Of a DNA stretch of 64,000 nucleotides, positions 35,951 to 47,416 are shown piece after piece (positions within the stretch are counted from its first letter, which is position 1; the number at the start of each line of letters is the position of its first letter). The notes under the pieces are model-generated. The model was not told the DNA's origin. It saw nothing but the letters and a program-made list of their open reading frames with translations, and searched no databases. The stretch comes from Bubalus kerabau (taxonomy: Eukaryota > Chordata > Mammalia > Artiodactyla > Bovidae). Made by a program: the position numbers and the translations under genes. The stretch is from assembly GCF_029407905.1 (NCBI RefSeq), contig NC_073633.1, positions 28,348,501 to 28,412,500 of the forward strand, given 5' to 3'.

Positions 35951-36559
35951 GTCACATTTTCTGTCTCATTGGTCCAGAGTATTCCGTCTCACTTGTTAGT
36001 CACTCTTTATTATTTCTCTTTGTAAAATAAAGTTAAGATAGACATGCTGGAGTTTTCCCTGATGTAATGCTATAATGCACTCCTACGAAACTTAATATCT
36101 ACAGACTGCAAACACTTAGTACCTGTCAACCCCACAGAAGCTGGTGACTGAAGTTCTCTGCACTGTTTCATGTCCATGTGGAATGCAGCTGTCAATCTTC
36201 CATTTGGTTTCATTGCTGTAATAGATGAATTAATATAAAAGAACAAAAGCAAAGAGGCAAGTAGAATAGAAAATACAGACAAGTTCTAAAACAGTGCCAG
36301 TTCACATAATTTAAGATCAAGATAACTCATAAATGAGTGAAGCAGAAAGGGAAGGTTGTATTTATCTGAGACATCTACTCTTCTGTCCCATTTCACTTCT
36401 GAGTGCTGGCAGGAAATGAATGCCTGGGCTTGAAATTATTTGTAACTAAGCAGAGGAGATCATGAATGACCACAGCAGCCTGTGCAGCAGCATGATATTA
36501 TAAAATATAGATATATATTAATACAATAATTGCATATATATTAGGAAACTGATACTGAT
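35951..36559. other. No recognised gene
   Basis: A 70-codon minus frame (36070-36282) starts with a hydrophobic stretch but has no V signature. Otherwise unique-looking. Confidence 0.4.
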
Positions 36560-36944
36560 AAAATTTTTTTATCAAAATACAGACTGTAATATTACCCATC
36601 AGTTTTTATATGTGCTCTTTGGTTTTGATATGAAGCTCTATGAAGTTTTATCACATATATAGGTTCTTGTACCACCACTAAAATCATGACACAGAATTGT
36701 TCCATTTCTCTAAAGAAACCCTCTTTGCATACCTTCCCCATCCCTGCAATTCTTTATAACCCCAGTAACTACTGATCCCGTTTTCATCTCTGTATTTTGT
36801 CCTTTTGAGAATATTGTATAAGTAGAATCATACTAGGTATATAATCATAATAATCCAATAAGGGTAATCATACACCATGTTGCCTCTGAGATTGACTTTT
36901 TTTTCATTCACCATAGCATCCTGAGATCCATCTAGACTATATTT

Positions 36945-37152
36945 GTTTAGTGACTAAGTCCTGTCTGACTCCTTTATGACCCCATATATTGTAGCCCGCC
37001 AGGCTCCTTTGTCTATGGAATTTCCCAGGCAAAAATACTAGACTGAGTTGCCATTTCCTTCTCCAGGGAATCTTCCCAACCCAAGGATAAAACCCAGGTC
37101 TTCTGTATTTCAGGCAGATTCTTTACCACTGATTCACCTAGGAAGGCCCATC
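36945..37152 (-). mobile_element. Bov-tA type SINE
   Basis: TTTAGTGACTAAGTCCTGTC to CTGATTCACCTAGGAAGGCCC. Confidence 0.85.
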
Positions 37153-37511
37153 TAGGCTGCTAAATGTATCAGTAGTCTGTTTCTTTTAATCGCTACAAAC
37201 TGTCACCAACTTATGGTATTGATTTTGGGGTTTTTTTTTTTTTTTTACTTTCCAGTGGTAAGAAAGCAATACACATTCAGTAGAAACCATACTTGGAATT
37301 TTTAAATTTGATCTTTTCCCATCCTAGCAACATGTGGCATATATTCCAGAATGACTAGACCATTCTGGATGACTCTGGGCAGCAGCAGTGAGCTGAGCTC
37401 CTGGCAGCAGTGAGCTGAGCTCCTGGCCAGCCCTGAAATCATGAGCGTAAACAACCGACACACTTACATTCATTCTGTACTCATACAACCATTCTGGTTT
37501 TCACTTTCAGT

Positions 37512-37735
37512 GTGTGTGTGCTAAGTCGCTGCTGTTGTGTCTGACTCTTTGTGACACTCTGGACTGTAGCCCAGTGGGCTCCTCTGTCCATGGGATTCTC
37601 CAGGCAAGAATACTGGAGTGGGCTGCCATGTCCTCCTCCAGGGGGTCTTCCCCATCCAGGGATTGAACCTGTGTCTTTTATGTTCCTTCATTGGCAGGCA
37701 GGTTCTTTACCACTAGCATCACCTGGGAAGCACCA
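37512..37735 (-). mobile_element. Bov-tA type SINE
   Basis: GTGTGTGTGCTAAGTCGCTG to ATCACCTGGGAAGC. Confidence 0.88.
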
Positions 37736-38314
37736 CTTTCAGTACAGTACTCAATAAATTACATGAGATTTTCAACACTTTTGTATAAAATAGACTTTGT
37801 GTTAGATGAGTTCTCCCATCTGTAGGCTAATGTAAATGTTGAGCACCTTCAAGGGAGGCTGGGCTAGGTATATCAAATGTATTTTCCACCTATGATATTC
37901 TCAACTGAAAATGGTTTATTGAGACACAACTCTATTGAAAGTTGAGAAAAATCTGTAAATATGATGTCATTGTACAAAAGATATATTACAGTTGCATTTA
38001 CCCAGTGAAAGATACTTGGCTGATTTCCAGTTTTTGGTGACCACAAATATAGCTGCCATGAATATTCAGGTACAGATTTTTGTGTGAATGTTTTTCATTC
38101 TTCAAGCATAAATACCCAGGAGTGTGCTTTGCTGAGTTGTAAGGTAAGTGAGTATTTAAACTTATGCAAAAGTCTTGAACTGTTTTCCAGAATAACTGGA
38201 CCATTCACCCACCAGCAATGTATAAGTGATCCAATTTCTCTGCATCTTTGCAAGAATTTGGCATTGTAAGTATTTTTAATTTTAGCCTTTATGATAGATA
38301 TGAAGTGGTATTGC

Positions 38315-39390
38315 TTTGTGGTTCTGCTTTATTGACTATGCCAAAGCCTTTGACTGTGTGGATCACAATAAACTGTGGAAAATTCTGAAAGAGATGGGGA
38401 TACCAGACCACCTGACCTGCCTCTTGAGAAATCTGTATGCAGGTGAGGAAGCAACAGTTAGAACTGGACATGCAACAACAGACTGGTTCCAATAGGAAAA
38501 GGAGTATGTCAAGGCTGTATAATTAACTTCTATGCAGAGTACATCATGAGAAAGGCTGGGCTGGAAGAAGCACAAGCTGGAATCAAGATTGCTGGGAGAA
38601 ATATCAATAACCTCAGATATGCAGATGACACCACCCTTAGGGCAGAAAGTGAAGAGGAACTCAAAAGCCTCTTGATGAAAGTGAAAGAGGAGAGTGAAAA
38701 AGTTGGCTTAAAACTCAACATTCAGAAAACGAAGATCATGGCATCCGGTCCCATCACTTCATGGGAAATAGATGGGGAAACAGTGGAAACAGTGTCAGAC
38801 TTTATTTTGGGGGGCTCCAAAATCACTGCAGATGGTGATTGCAGCCATGAAATTAAAAGACACTTACTCCTTGGAAGGAAAGTTATGACCAACCTAGATA
38901 GCATATTCAAAAGCAGAGACATTACTTTGCCAACAAAGGTCCGTCTAGTCAAGGCTATGGTTTTTCCTGTGGTCATGTATGGTTGTGAGAGTTGGACTGT
39001 GAAGAAAGCTGAGTGCCGAAGAATTGATGCTTTTGAACTGTGGTGTTGGAGAAGACTCTTGAGAGTTCTTTGGACTGCAAAGAGATCCATCCAGTCCATT
39101 CTAAAGGAGATCAGTCCTGGGTGTTCATTGGAAGGACTGATGCTGAAGCTCAAACTCTAGTACTTTGACCATGTCATGCAAAGAGTTGACTCACTGGAAA
39201 AGACTCTGATGCTGGGAGGGATTGGGGACAGGAGGAGAAGGGGACAACAGAGGATGAGATGGCTGGATGGTATCACTGACTCGATGGACATGAGTTCAAG
39301 TAAACTCCAGGAGTTGGTGAAGGACAGGGAAGCCTGGTGTTCTGCAGTCCATTGGGTCACAAACAGTCAGACATGACTGAGCTACTGAAA
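38315..39390 (+). mobile_element. BovB LINE 3' half, the best-preserved copy here
   Basis: A 204-codon frame (38546-39160) covers the C-terminal part of the BovB polymerase: LRYADDTTLRAES (YADD), LKLNIQKTKIMASGPITSWE, VVMYGCESWTVKKAE, WCWRRLLRVLWT. The preceding DYAKAFDCVDH-type motif near 38335 is in frame with decayed sequence. The 5' end is truncated. Confidence 0.93.
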
Positions 39391-39632
39391 AATGCAATAC
39401 ATAATTATAGATATAGATGTAGATACATAAAAGCATATTAATTGCAACATCCCTTTTGTCTTGGGCTTTGAAGACAGCCTGCAATACATGAGAACAACAC
39501 ATGGAGAGAGACCACAATACAAGCTTGAAGACACTTGCAAAACATTTATAAGCCCACTTTTTAACTTTCCTTAGCCTATTCTGCACAATAATGATATATG
39601 AGAAAACTGATAATTCACTAAAGAGTTAGAAT

Positions 39633-39775
39633 AAATAGGGACTTCACAGGTGGTGCAGTGGCTAAGATACTGAACTCCCAATGCTAGGGACCTGGGTTTG
39701 ACCCCAGCCAGAGAATTAGATCCCATGTGCTGCAACTAAGAGCTGGCACAGCCAAATAAATTTTTAAAATATTAA
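39633..39775 (+). mobile_element. tRNA-derived SINE of a second type
   Basis: GGGACTTCACAGGTGGTGCAGTGGCTAAGA, GGGTTTGACCCCAGCCAG, then CTGCAACTAAGAGC and an A-rich tail. This differs from the Bov-tA body and looks like the CHR/ART tRNA-Glu group. Confidence 0.65.
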
Positions 39776-39934
39776 AAACAAAAGAGAAAAAAGTGAAGCT
39801 GTGGTGATATATATTTTCAATCATCCTCACGTTAGAGGAGATTCAAAGGATTGACTCAGAGAGTTTGAAATATTCCCCTGGAGTCTGGAGGATTTTGAAG
39901 CTCACGTTAGGTTGCAATGACAACTTCTCTCACT

Positions 39935-40108
39935 TTACTGTGGTAAAGAATCTGACTGCCAATGCAGGCGATGCGAGTTCAATCCCTGGGTCAGGAAGAT
40001 TCCCTGGAGAAAGAAATGGCAACCCACTCCAGTATTCTTGCCTGGGAAATCCCATGGACAGAGGATCCTGGCGGACTACGGTTCATGGGATTGCAAAGAG
40101 TCAATTCT
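39935..40108 (+). mobile_element. Bov-tA type SINE, partial
   Basis: TAAAGAATCTGACTGCCAATGC to GGGATTGCAAAGAGTCA. Confidence 0.85.
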
Positions 40109-40327
40109 AGGATACATTTTTCTTCTTTGATGTGTTTTGATTTATTCCTTGAAACTGCTTAAATCTATTTTCTTCATTAAAAGTTGATCTCTAGATAACT
40201 TCCTTCTTTCCAACACGTTTTACAAAATTCAACTCTTTTAACTGGTTAATTACTTGATGACTTGGCTATGTAACTCTATTGTCTCTCTCTCATCTCTCTC
40301 CTTCACACACATGCGTGTCGCAAATGC

Positions 40328-40352
40328 ACACACACACACACACACACACACA
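40328..40352 (+). repeat. (CA)n microsatellite
   Basis: An uninterrupted CA run of about 12 units. Confidence 0.9.
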
Positions 40353-41640
40353 CTTATACTTTCTTTTCTGGAAAGTTGCTCTTTATTGGGATCATTGTTA
40401 TTTGTACAATAGGGATAGAAAATCCTTACACAAAGAAGAGTGTCTTCCTTTTTGGAATTCCAGATGAAAGCAAACCCACTAGGTTAATTCCCACCTAATA
40501 TCACCCAATAGTGCAGAGACTGAACTCTTTAGGATGTTATATGACATCTACTCTGTACATATGTGGTGCAGACATCCAAAATTCAAGTTAATTGGAGTTA
40601 ATTGGGACTAAAGTATAAAGCAAAGCCTTCGTATAAAAGAATTTTGTGAAATAAGGGAAATATGACTGTTTAGTAATTGCAGAGTGAAAATGCTCTATTC
40701 TCCTGGGTCACAGAAATGAGCAGGGAGCCACATCAGAAAGATTTAATGGTAAACTCCTATTAAACTCCTGGGAATTGTCAAGAAAACCACCAAATACCTT
40801 TGTATTTATTCCAATATTGTTTACTATAGTGAGTAAAACAACTTAAAAAACTAGTAAAATGGAATTAGCCCAGAAGTATGATAAAATCACACATTGGAAT
40901 ATCACCATTAGAATGTGTGATGTTGACCTGTAAATAATGTGAAATAATTATTTCACAATATACTGTCAGGTAAAATTTCAGACTAGAAATACCCTATAAG
41001 GTATGAATCTCTAATAGAGGTTTTTTGACTAGTAAAATTGGTGAGTTATTTTGTTTTTAGCATTCCTTCTTTGCATATTCTATTTTCTACATTAAACATA
41101 CATAACTTTGTAATCTCACATAGGGAATGTGACCAGGTGATGAGGTTAGTTCTGAGCAAACTGTAGGGTTTCATTTCTCCTTGGGGTAAAGATTTGTGGT
41201 AACAGTTACTCTATGCACATCATTCCAAGTCATTCATGGCACGGGTGAGGCAGGGCACAGGGAGGGTCCAAGAAGTGTCCTTCCAGAGATATTTCAGATC
41301 CACAATGATGGCCAGACTTAGCAATGCATAAGTATTTGTGCAGTGAACCTAAAACTCTGACAACTCAGGTGCAGATTTAGTCAAATACTATTGAATTTTT
41401 TAAAGCCAAATTTCATACTTTAATAAAATCACTATTTGAAAGTTTTTAAAAAAATTTTTGGCAAACGATCATCTGCAAGATAAAGAATTGAAGATAAAGG
41501 TATTTTTGATGAATGACACTTTGAGATATGCACTCTGAGCTAAAGATAGCATTTTCCTTACAGTGAAGTTTTCACTTCTAACCCCCCTACCTTTTCCTGA
41601 CCTTACCGAGAATCTCACTAAGGTGTTCATAGCTGGGGGA
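40353..41640. other. No recognised gene
   Basis: Unique-looking, AT-rich; it forms the downstream flank of TRAV19. No other V exon seen. Confidence 0.5.
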
Positions 41641-41660
41641 CTCCACACGTTGACATCTGA

Positions 41661-41699
41661 GGTTTCTGTGGGGCTCCCTCAGGCAGTGGCATCACTGTG
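41661..41699 (-). other. Recombination signal of TRAV19
   Basis: Minus strand: CACAGTG (41693-41699), 23-bp spacer (41670-41692), ACAGAAACC (41661-41669). Consensus heptamer and one nonamer change. Confidence 0.94.
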
Positions 41700-42150
41700 G
41701 TCTCTCAGAGCACAGAAATACATGGCTGAGTCCTCGAGCTGTGAGTCTGAGATGGTGAGGCTGATGGAACTCGTTGCTTTCTGGAAGTTAAAAAAATACT
41801 GACTTTTTGTTGTATTCAGCTCATTGTAAGACTCCTGATGAATAAGGAAAATCATTTCCCCGCTTGGTGGTTGCTTGTACCAGAATAAACAATACGTATA
41901 GCTATTGGCTTCATATGCACAGTTCAAGGTTACATCCTCCTTCTCCAGCACAGAAATTTCTGACCGATTTTGAGTTACTTTCTGGGCCATGATGGATCCT
42001 AGAGAGAAGAAAAAAAAAGTATATATATATATATATATATAAATTATATATATATAATTTATATTTATAAATATATAATAATATATAAATATATTTATAT
42101 TTTATATATATTTATATAATTTATATAATATATATATATAATTTTTTTGT

Positions 42151-42203
<53 letters not shown>

Positions 42204-42454
42204 AAGAGAGACAGAAAGGAAGAGCCTGATTCTTCTGGTAGAACTCAGAGGGCTTCAAGGAACAAACAGAGGATTAACAGTTCTAATTCCTCTGCCAGTT
42301 AACCAACTCTCCTAAACCTCAACAGACAATAATAACCTGCCTTACCTCTACACATGGGAGCTGAGCAGAGCTGAGTCTGTTTGCGGTCATCCTTACCAGC
42401 CTTACCAAGGCAGACAGAGGCTATCACAGCTCTGAGCAGGCCAGGGAGCCCCAT
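41700..42454 (-). CDS. TRAV19: T-cell receptor alpha V segment, TRAV19 family, intact
   Basis: The leader exon is 42406-42454 (ATG at 42452-42454, MGLPGLLRAVIASVCLG, donor GTAAGG). The V exon is 41700-41998 after acceptor TTCTCTCTAG; the splice gives ...CLGSIMAQKVTQ. It has EISVLEKEDVTLNCAYE (Cys23), LFWYKQPPSGEMIFLI, NFQKATSSISLTIS and LEDSAMYFCALRD (Cys104). The RAVIAS leader and EISV.EKEDVTL.C run are diagnostic of TRAV19. CDR1 contains an extra cysteine (YTYCLFW) where human has Tyr. The 407-bp intron holds a long AT/CT microsatellite. An Ets-like ACAGGAAATG lies upstream (about 42581). No stop was seen; expected functional. Confidence 0.9.
42018..42197. repeat. Compound (TA)n/(CT)n microsatellite in the TRAV19 intron
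   Basis: About 180 bp of TA-rich repeats with a CT run (about 42153-42173) and a second TA block. It sits between leader and V exon, clear of the splice sites. Confidence 0.95.
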
Positions 42455-42664
42455 GCTGGACGTTCTTCCTCTGAGTGAAAGGCTCTGTGTTCTCTCTCAA
42501 ATTCGGGTCGAGATGCCTGACCTGTGCCTGCCAGGGCACATGCACAGTGACTGAGCTGTGAGATGCTTCTGCATCAGAACAGGAAATGTACCTGGCTGAT
42601 ATCAGTTTGCCTGTGTCATGCCATGGCTTGTGGATGTGGTTGGTGATTGTAACCTGCCTATTTA

Positions 42665-42782
42665 GACTTGAAAGTCACTTGGTCATATCTGACTCTTTGT
42701 GACTCCATGGACTGTAGCCCACCAGGCTCTTCTGTCCATGGGATTCTCCAGGCAAGAATATTGGAGTGGATTGCCATGCAGT
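42665..42782 (-). mobile_element. Partial Bov-tA SINE
   Basis: GAAAGTCACTTGGTCATATC to TGGAGTGGATTGCCATGCA, cut before the head. Confidence 0.8.
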
Positions 42783-43267
42783 AATTAAATTAACAACAGT
42801 TACATCAGGGCTGCATGCATATTCAGTCAATGCATCTAGGATAGACATATGTTTTGTGACAAAAACAATTTATTATGATTACAGTGAGCTCTGAGAACAA
42901 AGAGTCATCCATTTTTGTATAGCTCCTTTTTGGAGGGAGGGATCTGCAGCCCAAATTTACAGTGAAATAAGCTCGTAAGCTTTTCTTTCATACAGGAAGA
43001 TAAAACTGTTTATTCTCAATCACCATAGCTTTTCTTCCTACAATCCAAGGCATGGGTTTCTGGGGGAATTTACGCTGGATAAAGTTCCTTGTCTGTTTAA
43101 TGCAATCATAGCAAGTTTCCTGGTGGACAAAATTTGTCCAGCTTTATGTGTCTAACAGTAATCAATAATGTGTGCTAAAATAATCTTGCTTTTAAATATC
43201 CACCCTATAGTCAAAATGAGGACAAGCTCACCAGACCATGCATTCTTATTTCCTTATATCAGAAGTG

Positions 43268-43495
43268 TAGCCCTAGAGGCTGCGTGCCACGACTCCTGAG
43301 CCCATGCGCTGCCACTACTGAAGCCCGTGCGCCTGGAGCCTGTGCTCTGCAAACGAGAAGCCATCACACTGAGAAGCCCATTCACTGCAGTGAAGAGTAA
43401 CCCCCACTCACTGCAACTGGAGAGAGCCCAAGTTCAGGAACAAAGACCCAGCTGAAGCAAAAAAAAATAAACAAATAAATAATAAAAGAAACATA
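43268..43495 (+). mobile_element. tRNA-derived SINE of the second type
   Basis: AGAGGCTGCGTGCCACGACT, GAAGCCCGTGCGCCTGGAGC, CACTGCAACTGGAGAGAGCC and an AAAAAAAAATAAACAAATAAAT tail. Confidence 0.65.
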
Positions 43496-44003
43496 GCCAC
43501 TCAAAAGTCACAAACGCTTTTTCATCGCACGGCTGCAGCAGCTCCAGTTCAAAGGCTTTCACTGAAAACAGCCCCTCAATAGTGTTACGTCTCAGCCACA
43601 TGCAGACTGGTATGTGATTTTCTTGGTGCTTCTGTGTTGGTTTATGATTATGATTCAGGTGATGCAGCTTTTAATCATCTATTTCTTTTCTCTAAATGAA
43701 TTATTAATTCTGTGGCATCTAATATCCATCTTACATTATGAGAAAAATAGATTTTTTTGTAAGTCAGTCTAGGGAAGAGAGGAATCTTTCTAGCTGAACA
43801 AGGGTGCTTCTGGGGATTGGAGCTTGGGTCTTCTTTAAGACTGACATCCACCCTATTATCCCTGTAGAGCAATTTCCAACCTCCTGAGTTTCTAGGATAA
43901 GACCTGAGCTTGATTGGTTTTCCTGAAAAACTCTAAATGTAAACTAAACTCTGATCAAGGAGAGAATATACCTATTCCTGCCTTCAGCCTCCTGCTCCCC
44001 TTG

Positions 44004-44042
44004 GGTTTGTGCTCAGCTCCCCCGCAGCCCTCTCTCACTGTG
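44004..44042 (-). other. Recombination signal of TRAV16-like copy A
   Basis: Minus strand: CACAGTG (44036-44042), 23-bp spacer (44013-44035), GCACAAACC (44004-44012). Confidence 0.94.
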
Positions 44043-44505
44043 TCACTCAGAGCACAGTAGTACACGGCCGAGTCTGATGCTTGCACTGCCCGTTTCTGCA
44101 GGTGGAAGGAGCTGTCACTCTTAAGAGTGGCCTGAAAACCTTCATGCTCTGGCCTCTGGTTTGTCATTGAGCCCTTCAGGAGGAGTTGAGGAGCTTTGTT
44201 GAAATGCTGGACGTACCAGAAATGATAGGAACCTGAATACGTGGTCTGGTAAGTGCAGTTCAGGGTCAGGAGAGCCCCCTCTGAGACAGTCACTGGGCCT
44301 TCTGTCTGGTTCACTGAGTCACCATTGGTCCCTCCTACAAGAGAATCACTTTGTTATAGTAGAAATGTATAGGAGGAGTTTTCAGCCAGAGAAGAAAAAT
44401 AAAACTTACCTGTTATCATAGGAAAATGAAAAATCATTTTAGGACAAAATGCTACTTACCAAGTATTAAGAAGATGACAAGAACTGAGTGAGTGGCAGAA
44501 AACAT
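44043..44505 (-). CDS. TRAV16: T-cell receptor alpha V segment, TRAV16-like, copy A, intact
   Basis: The leader exon is 44460-44505 (ATG at 44503-44505, MFSATHSVLVIFLIL, donor GTAAGT). The V exon is 44043-44334 after acceptor TTCTCTTGTAG; the splice gives GGTNGDSVNQTEGPVTVSEG. Cys23 lies in LTLNCTYQT, the Trp in HFWYVQHFNKAP, then LLLKGSMTNQRPEHEGFQAT, SSFHLQK and SDSAVYYCALSD (Cys104). CTYQT...FWYVQ..N..P.LLLK..T..(K/R)..EH.GF.ATL and SFHLQK fit mouse Trav16 best. The end (SDSAVYYCALSD) also resembles TRAV9, so the family name is tentative. Fully open, consensus heptamer; expected functional. A paralogue lies at 60.15 kb. Confidence 0.85.
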
Positions 44506-44698
44506 TCTGGCAACAGTTCTTGTTCCCTAGAAACATCAAAACTAACAAAGTTAGTCTCCGGCTGGATGTTACAGAAGCTCCTCACTCAGAAACCGGGAAC
44601 CCCTTTCTGCACAGCAGCAGTCATCTGTCTTGTGGCTACAGAGTAGGCAAGTCAAACCAGCTCCTGAATACAAAAAGGAATCGCATCTGAAGGAAGCC

Positions 44699-44712
44699 CC
44701 GCCCTCTGGTGG
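44699..44712 (-). promoter_or_regulatory. CTCF-like motif upstream of TRAV16-like copy A
   Basis: Minus strand reads CCACCAGAGGGCGG, matching the CTCF core CCASYAGRKGGC at every position. It is about 195 bp upstream of the leader ATG, and the identical motif recurs at the same place upstream of copy B. A GC box (CCCCGCCC) overlaps it. Confidence 0.6.
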
Positions 44713-44751
44713 TGATCTTAAAGATTACAGCACAGTCATATCTGACCTCAG

Positions 44752-45485
44752 TACAGTTCAGTTCAGTTGCTCAGTCATGTCCGACTCTTCGCGACCCCAT
44801 GGACAGCAGCAGGCCAGGCTTCCTTGTCCAACACCAGCTCCCGGAGCTTGCTCAAAGCCATGTCCATTGAGTCGGTGATGCCATCCAACCATCTCATCTT
44901 CTGTCGTCCCCTTCTCCTCCTGCCTTCAATCTTTCCCAGCATCAGGGTCTTTTCCAATGAGTCGGCTCTTTGCATCAGGTGTCCAAAGTATTGGAGCTTC
45001 AACCTCAGCATCAGTCCTTCCAGTGAATATTCAGAACTGATTTCTTTTAGGACTGACTGGTTTGATCTCCTTGCGGTCCAAGGGGCTCTCAAGAGCCAAG
45101 GGGCTCTCTTTTGAAGACCACAGTTCAAAAGCATCAATTCTTCGGCACCTAGAATTGGTCCAACTCTCACATTCATACATGACCACAGGAAAAACCATAG
45201 GTTTGACTATATGGACCTTTGTCAGCAAAGTAATGTCTCTGCTTTTTAATATGTTTTTTAATATGCTGTCTAGGTTGGTCATAACTTTTCTTCCAAGGAG
45301 CAAGTGTCTTTTAATTTCTTGTCTGCAGTCACCATTCGCAGTCATTTTGGAGCCCTAGAAAATAAAGTCTGTCACTGTTTCCATTGTTTCCCCATCTATT
45401 TGCCATGGAGTGATGGGACAGGATGCCATGATCTTAGTTTTTGAATGCTTAGTTTAAAGCCAGCTTTTTCACTGTCCTCATCCTG
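44752..45485 (-). mobile_element. BovB LINE 3' fragment
   Basis: The minus strand encodes HLLLGRKVMTNLDSILK, SWTNSRCRRIDAFELW and LMLRLKLQYFGHLMQRADSL; tail AGTTCAGTTCAGTTGCTCAG at the left. It splits the upstream flank of copy A, which is continuous at 60.87 kb in copy B, so it postdates the cassette duplication. Confidence 0.9.
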
Positions 45486-45924
45486 ACCTGCTCCTGACCT
45501 AGTCCTCCTGATGATAGTCTGTAGGGTACACACAGGAGACTGGGGCAGGACTCTAAGAGGAGAGCCCTAAACACAAACATGCTTTTTTAAACACAAACGT
45601 CCCATTATTACATCCATCATTTTCTGTGTGGTATGGTGTCTCTAACTTTGCAAATAATGCCAGTTAACAATTTTTAGGAGAAATAGTCAGAGGGTTTCTT
45701 CTTTCCATATGTCTCCATGATTCCCATGGGTCAGGAAAGGCCCCCTCTGCATGGAAAGTGCTCCCTCCTCTCCCTAGACTTTCACCTGAATTCACTCTAT
45801 TCATCCCCAAGACACAGCCCACATGCTGCTGGAATGTTGGAATGTTGCATAATGTTGGAAACATTATCTCAGTCAGGTCTCAAATAATGTGCGGCTGAGT
45901 GAGCATAACTACCCTTTTGCCATG

Positions 45925-46140
45925 TGCTCTGCTCAGCTGCTCAGTTGTGTCTGACTCTTGTGGCCCTAGAGACTATAGCCTGTCAGGCTCCTCTGTTCAT
46001 GGGATTTCCAGGCAAGGATACTAGAGCAGCTTGCCATGCCCTCCTCCAGGGGATCTTCCCAACACGGGGATTGAGCCAGAGTCTCCTGCATCTCCCGCAT
46101 TGCAGGTGGACTCTTTACACATCTGAGCCACTAGATCATT
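45925..46140 (-). mobile_element. Bov-tA type SINE
   Basis: TGCTCAGCTGCTCAGTTGTG to CATCTGAGCCACTAGATC; absent from the paralogous place in copy B. Confidence 0.8.
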
Positions 46141-47416
46141 TAAGGCAGATCTCATCTAATGTGTGGTTGAATGAGCAGGTTATTACCCCTATCCATCATA
46201 AAATGACATATTTGTAAAATTAAAAAATAAATTGCTGTTACTTCTTTTTACTGATAAAGGTAGAGTTGACCTTCCAACTAGAAAACTGGACAAAATATAT
46301 GAAACAAGTTGTGGATCTTGGACATCAGGTGGCACAGAGATAAGGAAAACAGGTGAGATGAGCCAGGACATCTCCCAGCTCTCTTCACAGAGGGAGCTTC
46401 TAGGCACCAGTGCATGAGGGATTTAACAAAAATGGCCCAGCTGTCTCACTGTGAGATGGAATAATATTTTGGGGATCCTGAGGAACCTAGAAATTTGTGG
46501 ACCAGTGTACCAGAGAGGAGGGATGTGGGCAAAAGAGAGAGAGGGAGAGAGATGAGGGCAAAGAGGTGGGGGGAGGCGTCACTGTGAATCTTGGACTGAG
46601 TACTGATCTGTAACTAAAGAGAGAAGACTCCATGAGTTTGGTAAACCTCCCTGAAGGGGCCTCCTTTGGGGCCCTGGACCCTACTTGGATGACAAGCCAC
46701 CTTACACCTCTAGCCTCATGAGACCTTACTTAGGTAACCTGGTTCTTGAACGTCTTTTTACCTCTTATCACATTCTTGCTTTAATTCAACTAAGTATTTT
46801 TTAGAATGTCAAGTTTAGATGGTTAGTATATCAGCCAGGCACTCTTCATTCCTGAGGCTCGTGTGTAGCATCGATCTGTCTTCTGTTTGTTTGTTTGTTT
46901 TCTTAGGGATTCAGGAATCTCAATGGAAAGAACTGTTGGCTCAGTATCTGTCAGCCTGTTTGCAGTTTCTTGTGCAATTATTTGTGCCAGTGAAGTGAAC
47001 CCAGCAGAAGATTTAATGGGGTCATCTCATAGCTTGTTCTTTTCTCTAGGATAGGGTTTATTTTATGCAAAGTCTGACTATATTACGGTAAGAATTGTTG
47101 CCATTGTTCTCTGCTGACATAAACCATTTTAAGGCATGGGAACGTGTGGCTGCAGACAGCTGTGAGGTTGCCTTACATGGGCTCTCAGGGCAGCGTTGTC
47201 AATCCACTAACAATGGCTGTGACTAAGTCAGTTGAACTCAAAAAGAGTCTTCTTCAAATGTAACTTTTTCACCTACAGAGATTTTTTTTACCAGTTAAAA
47301 TGAATTTTGTTAGTTCTTACCAAAGCTGGGATCATTTTAAATGCACATCTGTTTGCTGAGCTGTTCTTTTTGTTTTTTTTGTCTGCGCCAGGTCTTAGTT
47401 TAGGCTTGTGGGATCT
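46141..47416. other. Duplicated flank without a recognised gene
   Basis: Closely similar to about 61190-62396. I find no V exon or recombination signal in either copy. It may be older spacer DNA carried along with the cassette. Confidence 0.6.

Larger units (their letters stand above)
36560..38300 (-). mobile_element. Ancient L1 (antisense), split by SINEs
   Basis: Complement-type L1 text: TAACCCCAGTAACTACTGATC, TTTGAGAATATTGTATAAGTAGAATCATAC, then after the SINEs GGCTGATTTCCAGTTTTTGGTGACC and CCCACCAGCAATGTATAAGTGATCC. These are recalled from old L1M-type 3' parts. Confidence 0.65.
41560..47416. repeat. TRAV19 + TRAV16-like cassette, copy A
   Basis: Matches about 54947-62396: TRAV19 leader and 5' half, the TRAV16-like gene with its promoter, and the flank 45.5-47.4 kb (for example TAGGTAACCTGGTTCTT, TTCTGTTTGTTTGTTTG, GGCTTGTGGGATCT). 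Homology ends at 47416, where L1 begins. Confidence 0.8.

Noticed and set aside
36070..36282. Minus-strand 70-codon frame with a hydrophobic start and NGRLTAAF, resembling V FR3 (NGRLSAT)
   Set aside because: No Cys104 motif, no leader exon and no recombination signal follow; the resemblance is too short to call a V relic.
46189..46407. Minus-strand frame with a hydrophobic run, also open in the paralogous flank (61306-61488), considered as a V leader
   Set aside because: No V exon lies downstream in either copy and the reading frames differ; conservation is explained by duplication.
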